The notes: generated by a model not told the origin, from the sequence alone. Counted from the first letter of the stretch, positions 21,820 through 34,045 are shown. The stretch is DNA of 64,000 bases from Aldrovandia affinis (GCA_029706075.1 JAINUG010000049.1:3245418-3309417); one strand, 5' to 3'. Numbers and translations are program-made.

Positions 21820-21834
21820 AAAAAGGTTCATTTC

Positions 21835-23399
21835 CACCTTATGAGGCAGTTCTGGACACACTTGGCCATACACAATGAGTCTACCACTTAATTCCATGGT
21901 ATTGTTGAATAATGTTTCAATACCAGGTGATATTTCCTACATGGGCAATGCAGATCACCATTTATATGGCCATAAGAAACAGCCATGACCTACGCAAACG
22001 CTTGGCACACTGCATTTCTCTAAGTCACCAGCAGGTGTCACACCACACCTCAATGATTGGTCACTTCTTTGAAGGAGTCCCATCACTAGCTGAATGAATT
22101 ACAGAGGGGGGGCATAATGAACCTCAAAATGGGTGGAGTCATGATGTACAATCAATGACTCATCAATTCATCAGCGGGGAGTTTTTTCCAGGTGGAAAGC
22201 AAAGTCTGAATACATTTTTATGGGTCGGTGATTGACAGTAGAGGGTCGCTCTCCCATGACAGAGAGACACTGTGGTGCTCCTGTGCCTCTCAACTAGTCT
22301 GATGGAAAGCTTTGTGAAGACCAGCTCTTTTCCTTGGACCTGGAGAATCGCATCAGAGGACTGACTGACAAAGATGCTTATTTAGTCTTATTTAAATTCT
22401 GCAGACATCCTGGCACTCTGGTACCATTTCGAAACTCTCTCTCTCTCTGTGTTCAGAAATGGTACAGGAAAACCCATTTCCTCTCCCTCCCTAGGGGTCA
22501 ATTTAAGAGTTTTCTCCTACAATTTAAGAAGTTTCCGATTACAGTTTACCATCTGGCCCATTGTAATGCTCAGTCATTGTAAGTCATCTCAGTGCCAAAG
22601 TGGTGCAGTGCTCTGACTCTGATGCTGATGACTAGACCATCAACCAGACATCATGAGCCCAGAACAGAGACATGGCATCATTTATTCTTTTCCCTCATTA
22701 TTATAGTATTATTATTCACAGTGGCAGACTTGCCTTTCTCGGCTGAGAGTGCTCAAGTCCATAAGAAGTGCAGAGAACCATAACACAAGTACGGAATGAA
22801 GTAGAGAAGGCCCACCTTAGGACACCACCTTCATGAATGATTTAAAACTTGCGGCTGCTTCTGCAATAGTCTGATGATAAGGACAGGATGACCGTACACG
22901 ACCTGATTTAAGAGGGTTTATTCTGCTGTCCCTACTTCATTGCTCTTCCCCCTCGAGTACTGGCCGTTCCCATCAAAAAGCAAAAGCTAGCCTCGACATT
23001 ATCTTCATATTAATTACAATCGATTGCATTGTTCAATCTAAATTCTGAACAGAATTATTGCCCTCTTATGTTTCTGAAGTCCAGAGAACTACGCCTGCCC
23101 CCTGTGAGTGGTATTAGCCGCCTCAGATATGAATGTTTATATGAAATAGCGTTGTACCAGCTCGGTCGATACACACCGTTCAGCACAAACAAGCCAAAGG
23201 CCTTTGACAGCGATCCTGTCCGCTTTACTTTCAGACAGTCAGCTCTGCCCTGTGGACACCGCACTGTAGACATGCTGTGGACAGGACATCGACATCTCTC
23301 CCCACAGTCACAGCTATTGTACTCCACAGAAAACCAGATCTCCTGGTGCACTTAACTGGCAGCCTCATTAACGGCGACTTTTGTCTTAATATAATAAAA
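21835..23399. other. Intergenic, nothing recognised
   Basis: Overlapping frames on both strands near 23029-23355 (108 and 98 codons) show no family motifs. No other structure noticed. Confidence 0.4.
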
Positions 23400-23550
23400 T
23401 ATACCATTTAGCAGACGCTTTTACCCAAAGCGACTTACAGTAGTGAATGCATACATATTTCAGTATATGTGGTCCCAATGGGAATCGAACCCACAGCCTA
23501 AGCGTTGTCAACACCATGGCTCTACCTACAGAATCACAACAGAACCACTT
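23400..23550 (-). mobile_element. tRNA-derived SINE, family 3
   Basis: The minus strand reads an A-box-like TAGGTAGAGCCATGG, a B box GGGTTCGATTCCC, and a 3' end GTAAGTCGCTTTGGGTAAAAGCGTCTGCTAAAT. That 3' end is shared with the LINE ends at 24195-24640 and 48152-48885, suggesting that LINE mobilised it. Confidence 0.8.
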
Positions 23551-24194
23551 TTAAATATGTGCATCTCCGTCGAGCTCTCATTTATTCAAAACATTGTTCC
23601 TTGGAGTGTTGACATTTATTGCAAGCTCTAAAGGACTCATCATACGATGCACCATCTGCCAAGAAAGCCTGACAAACACAAGAACAGCAGGAAAAACAGA
23701 TAAGCTTGTAGAACGAGCATAACCATTCTCACATTCCGAACCCAACGTGAGACCAGCGGACCAACATCTGGCAATTACTTTTCTCCAGTCCTTGACCTTT
23801 TTAAACAGCATTGCGTTTGTCATAGCCTTTTGTTCTGCTAAAAGATTTTCCCTTCTCTTCCTGACAGGATTCACCTTATGGCCCAAGAGCTCTCAGAATG
23901 AGAGAGAGACAGTTATCTGGCATTAAGGGCCTCGATTCACATGGGCTGCAGCCACTCATCGAACCAAGCTCAGCTGGTCACTGGTTTAATCCAGAACGGG
24001 AGCAGGAACAGCACACGTGAAACAGCCCTAGAAAATAAACACTTATCTGATATTAGAAATGGATTTTAAATATGACTGGGTAAGTTAATATACACAAACT
24101 GGTGGATACAGTCTATTATGTTAGTCCTTGTGTGAAAGAAGGGCAAGATTTTTCATCTTTCAAAATGATTTTAAAACATAGTATTTTCCATTTT

Positions 24195-24640
24195 TTACGT
24201 TTTTAGGTATTTAGCAGATGCTCTTATCCAGAGCGATTTATAAAATGTGCATTAATACATAATAAGATTAATCATAGTCCATGCCAGAGATCAGTGTCAT
24301 GATACAGTAATCGTTGGCAGCTGCAAACCATACCTGTAACACAAGGAGGGAAAGGTTAGGTGTTTTTTTTTTTTTTTTTTGGGGGCAGACATCAACATGG
24401 ATACATATTACAAAATGCAGTATTGAACATGACAATTAGTGGTAATGGAGTCTGAAGTCTCTTGTGGAAGATGACCAGTGAGTCGGCGGTCCTGACCGAG
24501 TGCTGAAGATCGTTCCACCACTGGGGGGTCAGGACAGAGAAGAGGCTAGACCGCGAGGAGCGGCTACGGAACATGCGAGGATCGGTTTCCCTTAGCATGT
24601 GCACTGAGGAGAGGGGATGACTGAAAAGAACAGCCCTTGT
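24195..24640 (-). mobile_element. L2-like LINE 3' end
   Basis: A minus-strand frame (24392-24604) encodes the C-terminal end of a LINE ORF2: SRSSRSSLFSVLTPQWWNDL and VRTADSLVIFHKRLQT. The same motif is in the plus-strand copy at 48252-48623 (SRSSRSCLFSVLTPRWWNDL). The 3' UTR end AAATCGCTCTGGATAAGAGC lies at 24216-24236 (complement). A poly-T run (24360-24380) interrupts the UTR. Confidence 0.8.
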
Positions 24641-24934
24641 GCCAAAGTCAGGTAAGCAGACTTTGCTGTACTATGTAAGGGCTTCATTTTGGGTTGTGTT
24701 TAACCCCGTTATCAATCACAGCTCCCACCTGTTTCAGCGAGGCATCGTTCTCATTTTCCATCCTTTTTTCAGATGAATGACTTATAACTTTGGTCAGTTA
24801 GATCCCAACATATGTTTGTGACCATAATAAAAATTGCACAACTCTCCATGGTTTCAATAAAGTAAACATTGATGCTGCTTATCTAAAGTTTACTCCAAAT
24901 CACATCATAATATAACATCACTTAAATGGCATTA

Positions 24935-25330
24935 GTTATAAGAACATAAGAATACATAATGATGAGAACGGGCCGTTCAATCCATATAGGCTCGTCATGT
25001 CCTAATCTAAAGAGTATTGAGTACTGCATCTAGCCTAGACTTGAATAGCCCAAGTGTTTCTGCCTCTACTACCTCATCTGGCAAGTTGTTCCAGGCATTG
25101 ACAACTCTCTGTGTAAAGAAAAACTTCGTAATATCCATGTGGAACTAATTTCCACCTGTGGCCTCTTGTTCTGCTAACCAAACTTATCTTTAAAAATCTT
25201 TGGTAGTTCACTTTGTTAATCCCTTTTAGGAATTTAAAAACCTCAATCAACCTAAGTCTCCATTTGCTAAGCTTAAATAGATTGAGTGCTTTAGGTCTAT
25301 CCTCATAACTTATACTTTCCATACCAGGTA
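24935..25330 (-). mobile_element. LINE ORF2 C-terminal fragment (CR1/Rex-like)
   Basis: The minus strand encodes the end of a non-LTR ORF2: RLRLIEVFKFLKGINKVNY, then SRTRGHRWKL. After a frame change it reads FFTQRVVNAWNNLPDEVVEA and LGLFKSRLDAVL. This FFTQRVVNAWNSLP block is the usual end of CR1-group LINE proteins. The catalytic parts are absent. The plus-strand text (AACATAAGAATACATAATG onward) is the complement of the 3' UTR. Confidence 0.75.
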
Positions 25331-25671
25331 TAGAAATGGAAATGGTTGAAGGGGCTGCTGCTTGCCTGCAAGCATAAGAGCTTGGGACGGACTTATGCCA
25401 TTATCAATTTACCCGACAAACTGTTGGAGTATGTGCCAGGAAGAGTGCCACTCAAACCAGATCCAGTCGCTCCATTTCAAGCAAAGTGCCAACCTAGCAG
25501 CGAGAGGGAGTCTCAGGGTCTGGTTCCGTTCATTTTGGTGAAGGTGAATCCTCTATGAAATGGACCAGTCTCTTGGTGCTATGCACTTCTACGTAGCCAG
25601 TGACATTACGGAACTCTCCACGCAGTCAAAGACACAGCAGAACCAGAAGTGAAAGGTTATTATTGCAGTGG

Positions 25672-25862
25672 CAGTGGCTCAGTGGTTAGCAACATGGGCT
25701 GGCAAGCAGAGGGTTGCTGGTTCAAATCCCAAGAATGCCAACAAAAACTGAAAACTAGAGCAATGCCAGTTCAATTCCTGTGTCACTGCTGAAGTGCCCT
25801 TGAGCAAGGCACTGAACCCCTAAAACTGCTGTACTATGGCTAATGTCTGATGGTGTGTGTGC
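25672..25862 (+). mobile_element. tRNA-derived SINE, V-SINE-like body
   Basis: A-box-like TGGCTCAGTGGTTAGCA, B box GGTTCAAATCCC, then CTGAAGTGCCCTTGAGCAAGGCACTGAACCCC, a conserved body found in several fish tRNA SINEs. The copy ends near GTGTGTGTGCATC. Confidence 0.75.
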
Positions 25863-27506
25863 ATCTAGGAGAGGTATGTTAAAAGATACATTCCAATTAT
25901 CCTTTTTTTTTTTACTGTGTGTAACATAGGCCTAATAAAGATTATAATAATGCATAGACAAACCTTGTTCCTCTCCTCTGTGGAGACATGACAAACATGC
26001 CAGGGACTACTGACCCCTGATAATCCACAGGTCCCTCGGAGGTCACCAGAAGGGTTATCTGTGTGATCCCAAACCAAACAAAGTCTGAGGGCAATTTAGC
26101 CTCTACTGTCCTGGCCTCAACACTGTCCTGGCAGAAAATATTTGGGCAGCCCCTTCCATATCCAGTTTTAAATCACTATTAAAAACCCACCTTGTCAGTC
26201 TTGGTTTTAATGAATAATAAATTATCTAATGTAATGCTACCTGCTTGCTATTTTGTAACTAGTTAAAAAAATCACATTTTTCATTTTATTCCATTCTCTC
26301 TGTTGCATTCTTTCTGTGAAGTGCATACCGATTGAAAAGCGCAATATAACAAAAGTAGCTATTATGATTATTCATTATCATTATTGTTACTTGTAATAGT
26401 CACCCGTAGTTTTATCCGCATGGCACACACACAAGCCCCCGATCATTCTGTCAAAACCCTACTCTGAAAATTAGCCGTACTAACTGTCAAAGATTTGAAG
26501 GTTGAAAATAATTATATGGCATTAGCTTTCACGGAAACCCGTTGCTGGAATGAGTAGTTCTGCTCAAAATTGATTTAATAACATTAATCTGCCATTTCTA
26601 TTAAAAGGCGCACAGAGCAATGCTCCGTGTCATTAGTAGCATTGTTACGATGTCAATACATCTCATTTTTCTTGACATGTCCAGATACAGATATTCGTCT
26701 GGGTTAATTTGTAAATACTTTATGCACTCTTTCATACGGGGGGGGGGGTACTCAATCAGGTTCTTCAAAACTATGAAAGCAAAATTTCAAAGTTCTGTCA
26801 GAGTGAGAATGTTTGATGGATTATGCTCATTTCCATCTCTGCGCAAAGAGGGTCACAGACACATCCGTGTCACCCAATCCTCTTCTCAAAATATTTGATA
26901 TAAAAAAAATAATTAAAAAATATATTTGTTATGGACGGGAAAAATGTCAGTGTCATCAGCATGGAAAACTACTGAGTTTTATTTTTGAGAATTATGCGTC
27001 ATTGACAACGGTGTAGCCATATTCCAAAGAAATGACAACAGTGCCCCCATATGGACAAATATATATGACCATATGTTCTTGGTGACGCAACAGCTGAGTG
27101 AATGTATGCGGTTTGAGCTGTGCGTCGCACCCAGAACAGCAAGCAAAATAAAGTCATGCCAGTAAGACATGTTCGCCTGTCTCCAATTTTACAATCTCTG
27201 CTGTATTCATGAAAATACGGAAAATAAAAAGTTGAATCAAGGAATATCATTATACTAGATTCATTCAGCATTTTAAGGAGAAATTAATTAACTTAGTGGT
27301 TTCCCCATTTTGTTTCAAAATATTTGAGGCATATGATATGTAAAAAGTATTTAAGGGAAAATATTAAAAGGAAGATAATAAACACTGGTAGTTCAAATGA
27401 CAATTTTCAGAGTAAAAGCCATTTCAACTGCTAACAATACAATGTATCATTAAATATGTTATGGGTTAGAGTATTCCACACATTTAATTGTATTAATGTG
27501 CTTACC
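25863..27506. other. Intergenic, possible LINE 3' scrap
   Basis: Around 26155-26350, TTTAAATCACTATTAAAAACCC, then CTGTGAAGTGCATACCGATTG and GCGCAATATAAC resemble a weathered L2-like 3' end. Otherwise AT-rich and featureless; a poly-G run lies at 26740-26748. Confidence 0.35.
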
Positions 27507-28800
27507 TCGTTTCCATATAGCAACCAACTCTGCACATGTGTGAGTGCTGCGTCGCACTCCTGCGCCTCTTGGACCTGGGCGGGGTATAGGGGAAGGCAAC
27601 CAGCCTCCCCGTCAACGGTTTGCCGAGTGGCCACCGTCGGGGCCAACTGGGCCCAGGCCTCCTGCCGGGGGCAGTGCTCGCGGTTGCCGTGCTGTCGCCC
27701 CAGGCGGTGCCTGAGTTCAAAGTCATACCCCTGTTTCCAGCCACCGTTTCCAGCCAGCGGGCCACCTGGCCCTCAGGGTTCTTGAAATTTAAGAGCCAGG
27801 TGAGTGAAGCGTGGTCGGTCCGCACGAGGAACCGGGCCCCGTGCAGGTAGGGCCGGAAGTGCCGCGATGACGGCGAGGAGCTCCCGGCGTGTGATGCAGT
27901 AAATCCGCTCCACTTTATTCAGAACACGGCTGTAGTATGCGATCACCTGCTGTCCATTGTCACTTTGCTGGCGTCCGTGTCCAGGATGAATGGCCAATTG
28001 GCGTCGGGGTACGCCAGCACAGGAGCCGTGATGAGGGCGGTTTGGAGGGCGTTAAAAGCCTGGCCGCAGTCAGTCAGGTGGTGGAGCGGCCTGGCGATGG
28101 TGACGAAGTCCTGCACGTACCTGCGGTAGTAGGAGGCAAGGCCCAGGAAGCTGCGCAGATCGCTGACGTTGGTGGGGGGCGGCCAGTCGCGGACAGCAGT
28201 GATCTTAGCTGGGTCGGTAACCACGCTGCCGGCGCTCACCACGTGCCCCAGGAATGCGGTTTCCCTCCGGAACAACTGGCATTTCTTCAGGTTCAGACAC
28301 AGTCCGGCTTGGCGGATGGCGGCAAAGACTTCCCGCAGGTGGCGAAGGGCCCCCTCGAAGTTGCCGGCGTGGACGAGAAGGTCGTCCAGATAGAGCGCCA
28401 GCTGTTGTCCTTTTTTTTTTTACACGGATGGCGGGGGCCACCCATGGGCTGTCCGACGGCTCGATGACCCCGGCGGCCACCATGTTCCGGATCTGCTCCT
28501 CATCGGCCTGTCGCTTAGCAAGGGCGAGCCGATTGGGGCACAAGCGAATGGATGGGGCAGAGCCAGTGTCTATGCTGTGTTAGACCAGCCCCGTGCGCTT
28601 GCAGTCCTCATCCCTGGCGGCAAAGCTGTCGGCGTACTCTCCAGCCTTCCCTCCTCCCGCGTTTGCCACATCCGGCAGATGGACTCCTTCATCTCCGCAC
28701 GTGAGCTGGACTATCTCTCCCTCGAGCTGACGGTGCATTCGGAGGATGTCGTCGCTAATGGCTCTTACTTCGTCTTGATACATCCCGCTCCTGACACCAG
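27507..28800 (-). pseudogene. Gypsy pol fragment (RT-RNase H), decayed
   Basis: Read on the minus strand from about 28800 it gives the protease-RT linker (FAARDEDCKRTGLV), the RT N-terminus (NMVAAGVIEPSDSPWVAPAI), then the RT active site LALYLDDLLV (complement near 28388-28405). The RT C-terminal part follows (FRRETAFLGHVVSAGSVVTD, LRSFLGLASYYRRYV). RNase H follows with ILDTDAS, CITRRELLAV and RTDHASLTWLL, and the fragment ends at the integrase spacer (CDAALTHVQSWL). The middle of the RT is missing: a run of A/T (about 28412-28422) joins VKKK directly to the segment before YLDD. Several frameshifts separate the blocks. No LTRs were found. It differs from the gag-only element at 5991-9469 and is much older. 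Confidence 0.85.
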
Positions 28801-30486
28801 TGTAGCGAGCGTGCGTTGGGTGATGTATCAAGAAAGGAGTCCGAGTCCAGTAGTAATGCAAAACTGACTATGCGGGTAGCCACTTTATTAAAAGAAGCGA
28901 TAATTATCCATGCTTCATACACCGCACAGCTATGGATAATATCAGTAGCAAGCACAACTCCGGATGATGCTCAAAAGAAAACCCTTGCTGGCCTACCGCG
29001 TCCTTAGAAGGACACAAGAGACCATTAAAACGCCTTCCGCAGATGTCATAATCAGTCAGGAAGTAACAGTCCACTTCACACATGGCTTTGTGAACACCTT
29101 TTGCCCTGCAGCCCGAGGGACTGCACTAAACATTTTGGGCAGTCTGCTGGTCGTGGTATGTTTGACCTTAAACAATCAGAATCATTGCGGACTGCTGCGA
29201 ATAATTAATGGGAGGATATTTAACCAGCTGGCATTCTGTTTGGCGCTTGGACATTATCTCGCTTAGCTTGATAATACCTATTGTGATTCATGTTTCTTGC
29301 CTCTTGATAACTTGCTTGTGTGCTTATTGTTGTTTAGATTTCCAGCGTTTAGTTTATTCCAAGATTTTGGATACGTTTTGTTTGTTCCTGATCGTTGGTT
29401 ATTTTGTTTTGTTTTGTTTATGTCTTTCCGTGTCTTTGCAGACACGGATTTTGCTTTCGTTTTCCTACAGACGTTTAAAGATAAATATCTAAAACCCAGA
29501 AAACGGGCTACTTTTGATCATGTGCCTGTGCCCACTGCCAAACAGACTCTGGATGTTGGCAAACTGGCTTCTGTTGGTCGCAAGAAATGCGTAGGCTACT
29601 CTGCAAGATGTCTTTGTCTGATGGCCTTTGAGAGAGAGATGGCCCATCTGACAGATCTTTCAGCTCATATGTGCTAAACTATTTTCACACCCTTACATAA
29701 CCAAGACCTTGATGAACAAATGCACATTGGCAAAACAATTCGTCACTATAGTTTAGTGTGTGCTTTCACAACTTTTGTGACGACAGAAAAATGTACTCTT
29801 TATAACTTGTGTGTTTGTAGATCTATTTACAAGCTGCATATGATACTGACCAAACTATTGATGGCATATAAATGTAGCTGTGATTGTCCTTCAAATAAAA
29901 ATATCAAACACTTTGGATTAAGTGTGTGTTAAGTTGATGAAATTGAGATAAATATCAGACCACGCCAAAATCACAAACCTTCTCTGAGCTAAGCATGGAC
30001 CTCAGGGGGTTAACAGCCCGCGACCAGCTAGTTAACACAAACACAATTAACCTAACACACACACATAACAGGTTTTAAGAACATTACAACAATTTACACA
30101 GGGGGAAGGACACAAACACAAAACTGTGTGCTCCCATGATGCTTCGCCACATTTAAATTTTTGGGCAGATATCGTTTGTTTTTAAAAATAATGTATATAT
30201 TTTGTTCTTCTTATATATGCATTTCATTCATTCATTCACTTATTACATTAATCTGCATATAGCCTGAACTGCAGTCCAAAAAAGGGAAACCCAAACACAC
30301 ACATTTAGCATAAACAGGCAGATTTTTAGAGACTGCCTGACCAATTAGAGACAACCCATGGTGCCAATAATTCAGTGAATACCAATTTTCATCGGCTACA
30401 ATCTCTTATGTCCGCCGCTGTAGAAAGATATGGCGCCTTAAATAGATACGGCAGATATAGATACATTATCTGTAGTGGCAAAGAGG
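28801..30486. other. Intergenic, nothing firmly recognised
   Basis: TG-rich text with intact frames up to 126 codons (29297-29677) but no family motif. It may include flanks of the gypsy remnant, which I cannot show. Confidence 0.35.
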
Positions 30487-30895
30487 ACTGAAGTTGAGAT
30501 AATTGTGGCTGACGTTGTGGTAATTGTAGCTGAAGTTGTGGTAATTGATGTCAAATTTGAGGTAAATCCAGCTGAAGTCCAGGTAATCACGGCTGAGGCC
30601 CTGCTAATTGTATCTGAAGTCCTGGTATTAGTGACTGAAGTCTCAGTAACTATGACTGAAGTTGTGGTAATTGGGGCTGGATGTTGAATTTGAGGTAATC
30701 CTACCTGAAGTTGAGGTAATTACGACTGAAGTCCAAGCAATCACGAAGCCCTGCTATTCATGACTGAAGTCGAGGCATGTGAAGCTGAAGCAGAGGAAAT
30801 TGTGGCTGAAGCCCCAGTGATCATACGTTTAGATTATTGTGACTGGAGTTAAGATGGTGCTGGCATTGTGGTTAAGGTCCAGGTAATTGTGGCTG
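30487..30895 (+). repeat. Degenerate 21-bp tandem repeat
   Basis: Units of the type (G/A)CTGAAGTTGTGGTAATTGT repeat with a steady 21-bp step: 30487, 30508, 30529, 30550, 30571, 30592 and on to about 30850, with a few short interruptions and growing decay. As 21 is divisible by three, one frame stays open (30475-30687) and repeats a seven-residue pattern like AEVVVIV. I read it as a decayed minisatellite rather than a gene: there is no start context, no splice signals and no family match. Confidence 0.85.
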
Positions 30896-31890
30896 GATAA
30901 TACTATAATATTACCATCTTATTGTTACCACTTCATTATTCAGATGTATTGAAAATAATTTATGGAATAACAACCCCAAACACAAACTCAAATGATGTAC
31001 ATCATTCAGGATGACAGCTGTTCAGTTAAAGAAGAAAAATAATATGGCCTGGCTAAGAAAACAACAGATGGAGAGTCAGGGGACCATCAGGTCTCATCAA
31101 AAAATATATTTTGTGAATGTTTTGATGTTGATGTTTTTTCAAATCTGGATTTCTGGATCATTAAATTCTCAACATCCTTCAGATGTAAATTTTCCTAAAA
31201 CCACTCAATGAGGGTGTGGAACACCAATTCATTTCCCAAGATATTTAAACACATTTTCCTTAGTGATGTGAGATGAGTCACAAAATGCTAAATCACAATC
31301 TGTTGTTCATAGTCAAACATACAAACCTCGTGGGATCCACCTTGTAAACAAAAAAGATATTTCAGTTCCTTCATTGTTTAGCATCACATTAGAGAACCTC
31401 TTCAAAAGCCTACTTCACATCAGTAGTCTTGTGTCGTATCACCCAATAACCATGAAATGTAGAAAGATAAGTTCAGTGTAGAAGAACACATTAACTGCAG
31501 AAAAATTACTTTTCAAACTAATGCAGATGTCGTGCACATTATTGTAAATGTCATAAATTAACACATTAGACTAAGTGGTTTAGGTATTACAAAAGCATTA
31601 CATATAACATAGAACAATGGCTTTTTCCCCTAAGGCAACAATATATTCAGCTAAATATTCATAGGAATGTGTGAGAAGCGACTGAACTGTTGATTTTGAA
31701 GAATGCTCTGCTACCTCTGCATCACTCATGGAGACAGATGCGGTGCAGTCCGCCCAAAATTCTGATGGTTTTGGCAGTCTCAGAACAGGCAAGTGGCCAC
31801 ATCAGTCATCCTCATTAGAATACAGTGTGTGCCTGTGTGTGCACGCCTGTGTGTGTGTGCGCATAAATGGCAGAATGAATTAAAAATCAC
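30896..31890. other. Intergenic, nothing recognised
   Basis: AT-rich, no named repeats or coding signals. Confidence 0.4.
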
Positions 31891-32261
31891 TGGTGCTGGT
31901 GTATCGCTAAGTGCGTCGGACTATGATGCATGCTGCCCACTGCGACCAGAGTTAAATTCCACGGGCCGCACTAGCTGAACTCTGGCTGGGAGTGCCACTA
32001 GGGGGCAGCAATTGACTGTCTGGGGAGGGAAGCTGATGCCAGATCGCTGCGCATTGGAGTGGCTCTATGTGTACTGGAGTTACAGTTGACGGCTTTGCGG
32101 GTTCCGGCTCGGAGGAGGCGGTGCATCACCTTTGTCACTGCCAGTCTCAGGACCAAGGCAGCGAGCTCACAATACAAGGGGGGGATAGCTGACATGAAAA
32201 AAGACTGTGTAATTGGCTTCTAATTTTGGAGAAAATGGGGAAAAACTGAAAAAGAAAAAAA
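31891..32261 (+). mobile_element. tRNA-derived SINE, family 1 variant, near full length
   Basis: The weakened tRNA-like head (GGTGTATCGCTAAGTGCG) is followed by GGGAGTGCCACTAGGGGGCA, GTTACAGTTGACGGCTTTGC, GGCAGCGAGCTCAC and the tail GGAGAAAATGGGGAAAAACTG with an A-rich end. It is the plus-strand counterpart of the copy at 5372-5648 and keeps the tail which that copy lacks. Confidence 0.8.
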
Positions 32262-33120
32262 GCTTTTGGTGCGGCGCAAACCAAGAGCGAGAAGTCATAG
32301 CATATCTAACGTGATGGTCATTCATGTTTGAACACGATGATTAAAATTAAGAAAGCAATGTTAGAGAGTATACGCATGTTTATTCAAGCAAAGAGGATCG
32401 CACAAGACAGACTGCAAAAACATTACAAAAACACGTTCTCAGGAGTAAGGACCTGAATATCCATTAATTCAATTCCATTCAATGGCCATTATAATTGAAT
32501 TAGTTGAATTGCAGTTTTAAGTCAGATTGGATGTTTTCCATTACCTGGTAGCCTATAGTGGCATCCCTTTCCCAGAGTTCTACTGATATTATAATAGTTA
32601 TTTCAGCCCTACTGGTGTGATGAACAACTTTGTAACTGATTCCACATTTGTGGATGAATCGAAATTGCTATATTTGGCAGCTTGTTTTAAAAAAATGATA
32701 CAGAGTCCAGCTTTCTCTCAACATTTTTGTAAACACAAGACTGGTGGTTTCACATAATACGTAGCATCGAAGGTCAGCCCCCAATCATCTGTGGTATAGC
32801 CAATTGTACAACAATAAAGTTAAATAAATTATAGTCAATTCAACTGAAAGCAACAGACTCTGAGGCTGTAAGCAAACTCATGTTGGGGTTATTAGGGTTT
32901 AATTGTATTGCATCATTGTTATGTGGTAGTTTTCCTCCTGCTGTTCACCTTGTTTCTTACTGATGATAAACTAATTTGCAGCACTAATCTTGTCAAAGTA
33001 AGGTTTTTCAAATAAGTATGTCCCACCTCAAAATGATGTGGTGCTCCAAGGTATGAGAGCACCTCCTCCATTTTCATGTCTGTGCTGAGGCACCTGTAGT
33101 ATTGGCAGTTCAGCCATGCT
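32262..33120. other. Intergenic, nothing recognised
   Basis: AT-rich sequence without recognisable features. Confidence 0.4.
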
Positions 33121-33158
33121 TTGTGTGTGTATATGTGTGCGTGTGTGTGTGTGTGTGT
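33121..33158. repeat. (GT)n microsatellite
   Basis: An interrupted run of GT dinucleotides. It faces a (CA)n run about 95 bp away. Confidence 0.95.
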
Positions 33159-33250
33159 CTTTGATCAGGTAAATATGATTGTGCTGATGACAAACTTGGC
33201 ATGGTGTCAAACGTGTGTGAGGGTGGAGCAGGTCTTAACATGGATGCCGT

Positions 33251-33252
<2 letters not shown>

Positions 33253-33283
<31 letters not shown>
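33253..33283. repeat. (CA)n microsatellite
   Basis: About 15 CA units. With the GT run at 33121-33158 it can pair as an inverted repeat. Confidence 0.95.
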
Positions 33284-33285
<2 letters not shown>

Positions 33286-33737
33286 AACACATAGCTTTAT
33301 CATGCCCAGGGTTTGATGAGTTCTCATTGATATTAATCTGGGAATATATATCACTCCAAAAAGGAGTAAATGTCAGGATATCTGCTTTTTTCATCCCCAC
33401 ACAAATAGAGCCTAAAAGTCTAAAAGACTCACCCAGCGAAACTACAAGAGACTTCATCAATTGACCACCTGATGGCAGCATTGGTCCACTGGAATGGCCT
33501 CTGTGCGAACAAGCAGAACATGGCAGATCCTACCATTGCCTCATCAAGCTATAATAAGAGACCAATTACCAATTACTTCAGGAGAGAACTAAATATTAAG
33601 TGTCTCATTGCATTGCTAATGAAGATTCAAATGAGTGCAATTAAGGTTGGAGTACAAGACATAGAATGAGGAAACAGCAACGGGACTATCCAGCATTGGC
33701 TGGATGATTATATTTATATATATATTATTTTTTTTTT
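33284..33737. other. Intergenic, nothing recognised
   Basis: Around 33480-33690 the text (AAGAGACCAATTACCAATTAC, GTCTCATTGCATTGCTAATGAAG) shows no motif I can identify. An AT run precedes the SINE tail. Confidence 0.35.
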
Positions 33738-34045
33738 TTATTGTTTCAGATTTTTTCCACGTTTTTTTCTCCCAATTTTGTGGGCAATTATACCCTCTAT
33801 TTCTTTCGATTCGCCCTTCTCCCACGAGCCTGCAGCCCATCACTACAGGACAAGCTTGTTCCGAGATGGAACTTACCCACCTATTTTCTAGGGAAGCTCT
33901 TCCACTCCTTGGTGAGCTCATGTCGGCTCTCCCTCCCCCCTCGATTGGGGTGGACAGCCAATCGCAGCCCCAAATCGGGGCTCCTGGCCAGAACCGGACT
34001 GGCACAGTTGGGTTTTGAACTGGGGCTGCAGTGGCCAAGACACTT
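33738..34045 (-). mobile_element. tRNA-derived SINE, family 1
   Basis: The minus strand shows a mutated B box (AGTTCAAAACCC), CCAGTCCGGTTCTGGCCAGG, the GGCTGTCC-type body and the tail AATTGGGAGAAAAAAACG. Same family as 4070-4420. The two long plus-strand frames across it are accidental. Confidence 0.8.

Noticed and set aside
23029..23355. Overlapping frames on both strands (108 and 98 codons)
   Set aside because: Mirror frames of similar length without motifs suggest low stop-codon density rather than genes.
27937..28583. Plus-strand frames of 176, 74 and 109 codons
   Set aside because: They are antisense shadows of the GC-rich gypsy pol fragment, whose motifs read on the minus strand.
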